Both the position numbers and the translations under genes were made by a program. The notes below the pieces were generated by a model. The model had not been told where the DNA came from. It saw only the letters and a list, made by a program, of their open reading frames with translations, and did not search any database. From Cladosporium sp. IMV 00045 (taxonomy: Eukaryota; Ascomycota; Dothideomycetes; Cladosporiales; Cladosporiaceae): DNA of 46,430 nucleotides. The stretch is taken from NCBI GenBank assembly GCA_001931905.2, contig MSJI02000461.1:1-46430 (forward strand), in the 5' to 3' direction. Position 1 is the first letter of the stretch. Each line of letters starts with the position of its first letter. Positions 42,072-46,430 of the stretch are shown here, in pieces.

Positions 42072-43667
42072 TGTTGCGTTTTGGGTGGGCTTGGAATGAC
42101 GCTTGTGTGGGCGCTGACAAACCAGGCGGTGTTTCTTTGTGGTGTAGGAAGTTCGTGTGCGCGGGTGCGCAGTGCGCTTATGGCGTGTCTCTCAGAACAG
42201 AATGAGCGTGTGTTGGTGATAATAGTAGTGATAGCGATAGTGAATATCGTATATGCGCGCCAAACCGGGCGGTATTGGCAGGCAGGCGAGCCGCGATGCT
42301 GCACTACACTACCCTTTATCCAGACCGGGGATTAGAGAGATAGCGGAGGCGAGGCGAGGCGTGGCGTTGGCGCGGCTGTTCGGAAGGACAAGACAGGACC
42401 CCTACCTCCTGGGATGGAAAGTCAAGAGCTGAGGGGGAAGGTCGGCCTAGGCGAAACAAAGTAAGATGATGAAATGAATAAGCAATGAAAAGGCGTGAGT
42501 ATAACAGTGAATGTGGATGTGAGAAATGGCGGTAGGGAAAAGAGAAAAAGGAAAATAGTGGTTAGTGTTGTCAAGGAGAAAGAGATCCGGTTCGCATGGA
42601 GAGGCGAAGGAGAGACAAAACAGTAGTGGTAGGCAGCGGGCTCGTGTCTCAATTAGAGTAGCAACCCACTCTGCCACTTGCGAGATAAAGTTAGAAGGCC
42701 AGGCGACGGACGGCTCGCTTCGGCAAACGGAGCTGCTGCTGTCGATTACGTGAAATAGAGCACGTCCGGAGTCAGCCACACTGCTTGCTGCACACCTGCT
42801 GGATGAAAGGTTAGGAACCTATCTCTCTCCTTCAGCCCTACTCCAAACTCAGAAGGAGGTTCGAGATCTTGGAAGGCGTGTGGATGTACATTTGTACCTG
42901 GTGAACTCTCCCCCAGCCTCTAGGGCCAGACGCTTCTCTGCCCGTCGACTTTGAGGGGAAGATGTAAAGTATAAAGTATAATAACATTGTATTGTCTGTT
43001 CATGAACCCTTGCAGTACCAAGTCTGCATAAAAATGTGCGAAGGCCGTTCCTTGTAACGTCCTGTGATACCGCTCAACTAAAACCGACCATCACGACATG
43101 AGATTCACGGGGCGATTCAAAGGCAGGAGAAACTCGTCATGTAAACATGATGATGGATACCTTCGCATGTGTACACGACAAGATGCAAAGTCAGGAGAGG
43201 AACAAAATTCTCATGTACCAACTATATATATATCATTCTTTAGCCCTTTCCTTTGGCACCGACAACCCAATAGCAACAAGTTTGAAACCATTTCCCCAAG
43301 AAAGTCGATTATAACGCCATCGCTTGTGCAAAGAAAAACCTCCCCAGAAGACCACTTTGTGTGAGTGTGTGTATGTGTGCATATGCCTATACGACTTGAA
43401 TGTAATTCCAGCAGTAGCAGTGGTAGAAACAATTTTGAAGGGAAACAGAAAAAAAGCAGGTGTGCCCTCTCATTACAATGCCGAACCTGCTTGCAGAAAC
43501 AACCAGAAAAAGGGTAAAAAAGGAAAAGAAGAGACCCATGCCAAAAAGAAAAGAAGAAGAAAGAAAAAGACCATGCAACAACTTAGAGGGGCAAATGCCC
43601 CTCCCCCGAACCAAAGTAGTGCTTTCCACAATGCAAGAACCACCAACCTCCACCTCCACCTCAACAT
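42072..43667. promoter_or_regulatory. 5' flank of the copper ATPase and 3' region of the kinase gene
   Basis: About 1.6 kb between two minus-strand genes. The left part (42072 to about 42800) should hold the ATPase promoter, and has GGCGA repeats around 42350-42365. The right part (about 43200-43667) is A-rich on the plus strand, hence T-rich on the kinase-coding strand, and looks like 3' UTR. Several open frames of 60-110 codons show no coding features. Confidence 0.4.
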
Positions 43668-46430
43668 CTAATCACCGCCCCTCTCCCTGCCCCTCCTGCG
43701 GAAGAAGTCCATCACGCGCCTCGCCCCACTACTGCTGCCCTCATGGCCCTTCTCGTACGCGTCGCCGAAGCGCCTCTGATTCGGCCTGATGGCCGACAAG
43801 TGCGTCTCGCTGTCCTGCGGGCCGACCGAAGAGGGCGCGCCGTAGCCGTCGTCGCGGAAGTGCTGCTGCGGCGCCTGGCCGGTGGAGGAGGGCGGGTACG
43901 GCGATCTGCTGACGGGGAAGTGGGGCTGGACGTCCGAGGCCGTGGATGGAGGGCCGTCCTCGTGGTTGGGCGTGAAGTAGCGCTCGACGGGCTCTTGCGC
44001 GTAGCCGTCGTCGCGGTATTGTTTGCGCTGCTGCATCGGTGGGGGTGGCGTTCTGGCCGATTGCTGGGGCGCGTAGGGGAGGGATTTCTCTTGCGTCGAC
44101 GGCGCGTTGGAGCGCCTGCTAGGGCCTCTTTGTTCGGCGTCGTAGAATTGTGGGTTGATCGAGTTGGTGCTGCGGTTTGGGCTGCGTGATGCGCCGCGGC
44201 CAAAGGCCATGCCTCTGCTGGAAGGTCGTCCTCCGCGCGATTCGCGGCGGCCGCCCTCTACGGAGTCGTACGGTTGATCTTTCTTGCCGGAGAAGCTGTT
44301 CATGCTGAAGTTGCTGGGCAGGAAAGAGAAACGCCTGCTGTTACGGCGGCTCTCAGCCTGGGCCTCCGAGTTCTTGCGCAAGAATTGAAAGCTGCTTCGC
44401 CTGCTGTCTGTTGACGGTCTACGTCCGCTCTCATCATAGTTGCCCATGGTATTCTTCATGCTGACAGGAGGATGTCTGCGGTCCCTCTTCTCGACAGGCG
44501 TCCCGCCCTCTTGGGCTTGCTGTGACTGTCTGCGCGAATTGCTCCGACCGAGCACGCGGTCAGTGAGACTGCCCAATGTAGAGCTGCGCTTGTGTCCACG
44601 CTGGTGCGGCTGGGGCATTTGCTGCTGGGGCTGAGCTGGCGACGCATTCTGCCGGGTCTCGTTGAGACTCTCGCCGGGCGCGGAGTTTGGAGGCTGCTGC
44701 ATGGAGCCAGAGATGATGTAGCCAGATCCAGACTTGGGGCGAGAGAAGTGGCCCTGTGCATTTTCGGCGGTAGGCGTTGCAACGGCTGGCTGACTGTATG
44801 AATTGCCGCGAGATGCAAGGGTGCCGCGAGTGTTTGGTCTGCCAGAAGAGGCAGGCTGCTGTCCCATGGTGGTGGCCTCGGAGACGGCTCTGTTGGACTC
44901 GCGGCCAGCACGAGACGGCGGAGGCATGGCCTGAGAGCCTGACGAGCCAACCTCTTTCCGCGGCACATGCGGCCGTTGCGTAGGCGGAACAACCTCCACC
45001 GGTCCTTGTGCCTCTGGCCTCGCTCTTGTTCTGCCGGTGCCCGCAATTGGAACCGTGGGGTGCTGCGGCGAAATGGGACTTGTCTCGCCTCTTGGGTGAG
45101 CCGCACCAGGCGGAACATACTCCAACTGGACAGTCCGTCTCTTCGCATCCCTTGTTGTCTTGCGCTCTTCGACGTTGTCCATGGTCGGCTGCTTTGCTGT
45201 AGCGGCTGAGGCCGAAGGCGTCCTGCTTTGAGGCTCCCTGACCGAAGCACTGCGACCCAGCGTAGGCTCCATATCTTGAGAAACGGCTGACGAAGCGATA
45301 TCCTGTTCGTCCTTATTATTACTGCCAATAAAACCAACAACATGGCTGTACTCGCTAAGCCAACTATGCCTCGCGACTTCGAAGAGATCCGCGCGTCGTC
45401 GAGGGTCCGGTACAAGAATCCGTCGCAGAAGGTCTCGAGCGTGCGGTGTAACATATTCCGGGAAAGTCAGGGGAGTCGAAACAATGTATTTGTATAGTAA
45501 GTTGATGTTGTCGCCTTCGGGGTTGGCAGGATCATCATCGAATGGCAAATAGCCAGCAAGCATTGCGTACTGAAGGTGGTTAGCAAGTCCGATCGATTGT
45601 AATAATAGAAAGACGTCGTAAAGAAGGCAACTCACAAGAATAACACCACAGCTCCAAACGTCCACTTTCCGTCCAGTGTAGAGGCCGTCACTCACTACGA
45701 GTTCTGGGGCTGCGTAACATGGACTACCGCAGCTGGTCTGCATGAGGTCGCCACGCCTGTAACCCTCCTTGTTCTGAACGTCGAGACCTTCCCGCTTGAC
45801 ATATTCTTTGTCGCCGATTCGGTGCTCTTGCTCCTCGTTAAGGTCGTCTCTCGGGTTGAAGGTGTTCGCAAAGCCGAAATCGGTGATGATGATGTTTTTG
45901 TGGCGATCCAAAAGCAAGTTCTCCAGCTTCAAGTCGCGATGTACGATGCCCTTCTTGTGGAGGTATCCGACACCAGAGACCAGCTGCGCGAATAGCCTCC
46001 TCGCAGCGGGATCTTTCAGGTAGCGGTGGTTGAGGATGTAGTCAAATAGCTCACCACCGGAGGCATACTCTAAGATGATGCCCATGTGCCGCTCGGTCTC
46101 GACGAATTCATGCAGTCGAACAATATTCGGGTGCTGCAGCTCTTTGAGAATGGAAATCTCACGGTAAATTTTTGGCAGACGAGTCGCGTTTCCCGCAAGA
46201 CTCTCTTTCCGGATCAACTTGATCGCCACCTGCACTCCGCCTTCCTTTTTCCAACCCATTTTCACCTTTCCAAACTCACCTTCGCCTAAAGTTTGTCCGA
46301 GAATGTAGTCGCCGAATTTGACTTCTTTCCGATGTGAAGATGCTTTGAGGTGTTCTTGTCTACTCCTCTGCCCTGTAGACGGCCGCCCAGAGTCTGGAAC
46401 GCCTGACTCTCCCACCAGTCCGAGGTTGCC
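43668..46430 (-). CDS. Kin4-like Ser/Thr protein kinase, N-terminus beyond the window
   Basis: The frame is open to the right edge and no ATG is seen there, so the N-terminus is cut off; 893 spliced residues are visible. A 66-nt in-frame intron (45635-45570, GTGAGT...GCTAACC...TTCAG) interrupts the kinase domain. Splicing joins CGVIL to YAMLAGYLPF. The kinase core is complete: LGEGEFGKV (glycine loop), VAIKLIRKES, IVHRDLKLEN (about 45940), DFGFAN (about 45880), SCGSPCYAAPELV (about 45700) and DVWSCGVIL. An insert between DFG and APE (about 35 residues), and PDPRRRADLFEVARHSWL, are typical of the Kin4/Ppk1-like group, which in yeast restrains mitotic exit in the spindle position checkpoint. 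The long C-terminus is disordered, rich in Ser, Pro, Gln and Arg. Confidence 0.9.
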   Translation of the reverse strand, partial: GNLGLVGESGVPDSGRPSTGQRSRQEHLKASSHRKEVKFGDYILGQTLGEGEFGKVKMGWKKEGGVQVAIKLIRKESLAGNATRLPKIYREISILKELQHPNIVRLHEFVETERHMGIILEYASGGELFDYILNHRYLKDPAARRLFAQLVSGVGYLHKKGIVHRDLKLENLLLDRHKNIIITDFGFANTFNPRDDLNEEQEHRIGDKEYVKREGLDVQNKEGYRRGDLMQTSCGSPCYAAPELVVSDGLYTGRKVDVWSCGVILVSCLLYDVFLLLQSIGLANHLQYAMLAGYLPFDDDPANPEGDNINLLYKYIVSTPLTFPEYVTPHARDLLRRILVPDPRRRADLFEVARHSWLSEYSHVVGFIGSNNKDEQDIASSAVSQDMEPTLGRSASVREPQSRTPSASAATAKQPTMDNVEERKTTRDAKRRTVQLEYVPPGAAHPRGETSPISPQHPTVPIAGTGRTRARPEAQGPVEVVPPTQRPHVPRKEVGSSGSQAMPPPSRAGRESNRAVSEATTMGQQPASSGRPNTRGTLASRGNSYSQPAVATPTAENAQGHFSRPKSGSGYIISGSMQQPPNSAPGESLNETRQNASPAQPQQQMPQPHQRGHKRSSTLGSLTDRVLGRSNSRRQSQQAQEGGTPVEKRDRRHPPVSMKNTMGNYDESGRRPSTDSRRSSFQFLRKNSEAQAESRRNSRRFSFLPSNFSMNSFSGKKDQPYDSVEGGRRESRGGRPSSRGMAFGRGASRSPNRSTNSINPQFYDAEQRGPSRRSNAPSTQEKSLPYAPQQSARTPPPPMQQRKQYRDDGYAQEPVERYFTPNHEDGPPSTASDVQPHFPVSRSPYPPSSTGQAPQQHFRDDGYGAPSSVGPQDSETHLSAIRPNQRRFGDAYEKGHEGSSSGARRVMDFFRRRGRERGGD
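45570..45635 (-). other. In-frame stopless intron in the kinase gene
   Basis: 66 nt, with donor GTGAGT at 45635 and acceptor CAG ending at 45570, and a GCTAAC-like branch site about 10 nt before it. It would insert 22 hydrophobic residues into subdomain IX of the kinase fold if not removed. Confidence 0.88.

Noticed and set aside
46413..46415. GTG as start of the Kin4-like kinase
   Set aside because: The frame stays open to the window edge. A non-ATG start is unlikely, so the true N-terminus is outside.

Overview
This is nuclear DNA of a filamentous ascomycete (Pezizomycotina). Dothideomycetes is my best guess, but the class is inferred from protein style only. The signs are short GT-AG introns (about 45-180 nt) with CTAAC/CTGAC-type branch points, a fungal Zn2Cys6 factor, a NoxA-type NADPH oxidase, a Kin4-type kinase and several families found only in fungi. 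I recognise 21 protein-coding genes, no RNA genes, no transposons and no CRISPR arrays.

Layout. 1-6.6 kb: glyoxalase-like protein (-) and an RBR ubiquitin ligase (+), then a long convergent gap. 6.6-12 kb: three-KH RNA-binding protein (-) and a Zn2Cys6 regulator (-). 12.7-20.4 kb: secreted Ser-rich protein with a duplicated four-Cys domain (-), alpha/beta hydrolase with a 5-nt first exon (+), ankyrin protein (-), and an acetolactate-decarboxylase-like protein that lacks its metal ligands (+). 20.4-26.4 kb: coiled-coil protein (-), LigD-type 3'-phosphoesterase (-), Tim10 (+), small membrane protein (-). 27.6-32.8 kb: NoxA (+), PY-motif SPRY protein (-), a metallo-beta-lactamase-fold pseudoenzyme (+), and Pol I subunit Rpa12 (+). 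33.1-38.3 kb: PAQR/Izh receptor-like protein with a frameshift (-), polytopic membrane protein (+), ketopantoate reductase with a frameshift (+). 38.5-46.4 kb: copper P-type ATPase (-) and a Kin4-like kinase that runs off the right edge (-).

The genes do not form a cluster. They are ordinary housekeeping and accessory genes on both strands, with several short divergent promoters. What stands out is at gene level: two enzyme-fold proteins with substituted catalytic residues, an intragenic domain duplication, two single-base frameshifts plus a compensated double shift in a serine tract, three stopless introns of 3n length that hide inside long open frames, one probable GC-AG intron, and a repeated C-rich to G-rich drift along coding strands.

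All splice models were built by eye from splice-site consensus, frame and family conservation. None has RNA support here.
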